Assembly (NCBI GenBank): GCA_964591245.1
Contig: CAZPZZ010000208.1
Span: 1 to 5,680 of the forward strand
Source of the DNA: CAZPZZ01 sp964591245
GTDB taxonomy: Bacteria; Acidobacteriota; Vicinamibacteria; Vicinamibacterales; UBA8438
DNA: 5,680 nt
Direction: 5' to 3'
Every line of letters begins with the position of its first letter. The first letter of the stretch is position 1. Position numbers and translations under genes: made by a program. Of the stretch, positions 5,381-5,680 are shown piece by piece. The notes under the pieces were generated by a model, which was given only the letters and a program-made list of their open reading frames with translations, did not search any database and was not told the DNA's origin.

Positions 5381-5680
5381 CTACGGCCGTGCACTGATCC
5401 CGTAGTCCGGCCAGCAGATTTCCGGCACGCCGAACGGACCACTGTGCAGCCCCTCAGACACCCACGCATCGGCCGGTGCAACATCCAGCAGGACACCGTC
5501 GAGCGCTCGCGATGAGCGGCTGCGCGCCGCCGCCGTCCGAGCCGGCGGGGTCAAGGCCTGCGTGATTTGATCGTGCACGTCTTCCAGATGCAAGCGCGTC
5601 GCACGATCGGCTACCTGGTCGAGTGCAGAAACGATGTCTCGGCCCAGCGCACGCAACTCCCCACGCAAGAAGGGACGGGC
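5381..5680 (-). CDS. C-terminal fragment of an unidentified protein (5' end beyond the window)
   Basis: The minus-strand frame is open from the window edge (5680) to a TAG at 5381-5383, giving 99 residues. The TTG at 5668 is only a nominal start; the frame continues upstream as ARPF, so the gene most likely begins outside. The first 40 residues are a predicted charged helix (LRGELRALGRDIVSALDQVA, then DRATRLHLEDVHDQITQAL). From memory, helices of the form DxxTRxHLxDxxxxIxxAL followed by P occur at the C-termini of some large exported zinc metalloproteases (DUF4953/DUF5117 type), but I cannot confirm this. The remaining part is Ala/Arg/Ser-rich, then ends with GPFGVPEICWPDYGI, which I do not recognise. 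The plausible helix and uninterrupted frame favour a real gene. Confidence 0.5.
   Translation of the reverse strand, partial: ARPFLRGELRALGRDIVSALDQVADRATRLHLEDVHDQITQALTPPARTAAARSRSSRALDGVLLDVAPADAWVSEGLHSGPFGVPEICWPDYGISARP

Noticed and set aside
5203..5397. Small plus-strand open frame of 64 codons after the PAP2 gene
   Set aside because: Its composition is Arg/Gln/Ser-rich and unstructured, it has no ribosome-binding signal and it overlaps the end of the minus-strand gene.
1..5680. Search for CRISPR arrays, insertion sequences, tRNA/rRNA genes and long direct repeats
   Set aside because: Reading both strands showed no regularly spaced repeats, transposase motifs, terminal inverted repeats or tRNA-like cloverleaf. 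Most of the window is ordinary coding sequence.

Overview
The window is GC-rich, densely packed bacterial chromosomal DNA, with one clearly AT-rich intergenic stretch at about 3590-3741. The best hint to the host is the pilin-like gene. Its arrangement (GFTLVELL, a xxASAxGSLRxINxAQ helix, SxCGxGFYAPxL, PDLGxDP and a C-terminal FGTN-AGTIY block) resembles, from memory, a pilin family common in Acidobacteriota. The NtrC-type regulator tail (YDWPGNVRQL and a Fis helix ending in LSRKGLFLKRRRLGI) fits the same placement. This assignment is tentative and no marker gene is present.

Layout: (1) 1-538 holds the C-terminal end of a sigma-54-dependent NtrC/Fis regulator; its reading frame appears broken at about 26-43. 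(2) 610-2097 encodes an NhaC-family Na+/H+ antiporter. (3) A 121-base gap contains a promoter-like extended -10 and an imperfect hairpin. (4) 2219-3508 encodes a major-facilitator transporter of the TetA-like branch. (5) A GC-rich hairpin at 3548-3567 followed by TATTT probably terminates this block. (6) The AT-rich gap leads into 3742-4269, a type IV pilin-like or pseudopilin gene. (7) 4377-5195 encodes a PAP2-family membrane phosphatase with a GTG start. (8) From 5680 down to 5381 on the minus strand lies the C-terminal end of a gene that enters from outside the window, convergent with the PAP2 gene.

All complete genes encode envelope proteins: an ion antiporter, a drug/metabolite exporter, a pilin subunit and a lipid-phosphate phosphatase. 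The intergenic gaps (71-233 bases) and intervening promoter or terminator signals suggest separate transcription units more than one operon, and I see no pathway joining them. None of the four complete genes has a convincing Shine-Dalgarno sequence.

I found no mobile element, CRISPR array, RNA gene or clear new system. The points most worth checking are the frame break in the regulator, the AT-rich pilin leader, the TetA-like transporter that lacks key TetA charged residues, and the stop codon just upstream of and in frame with the PAP2 gene.
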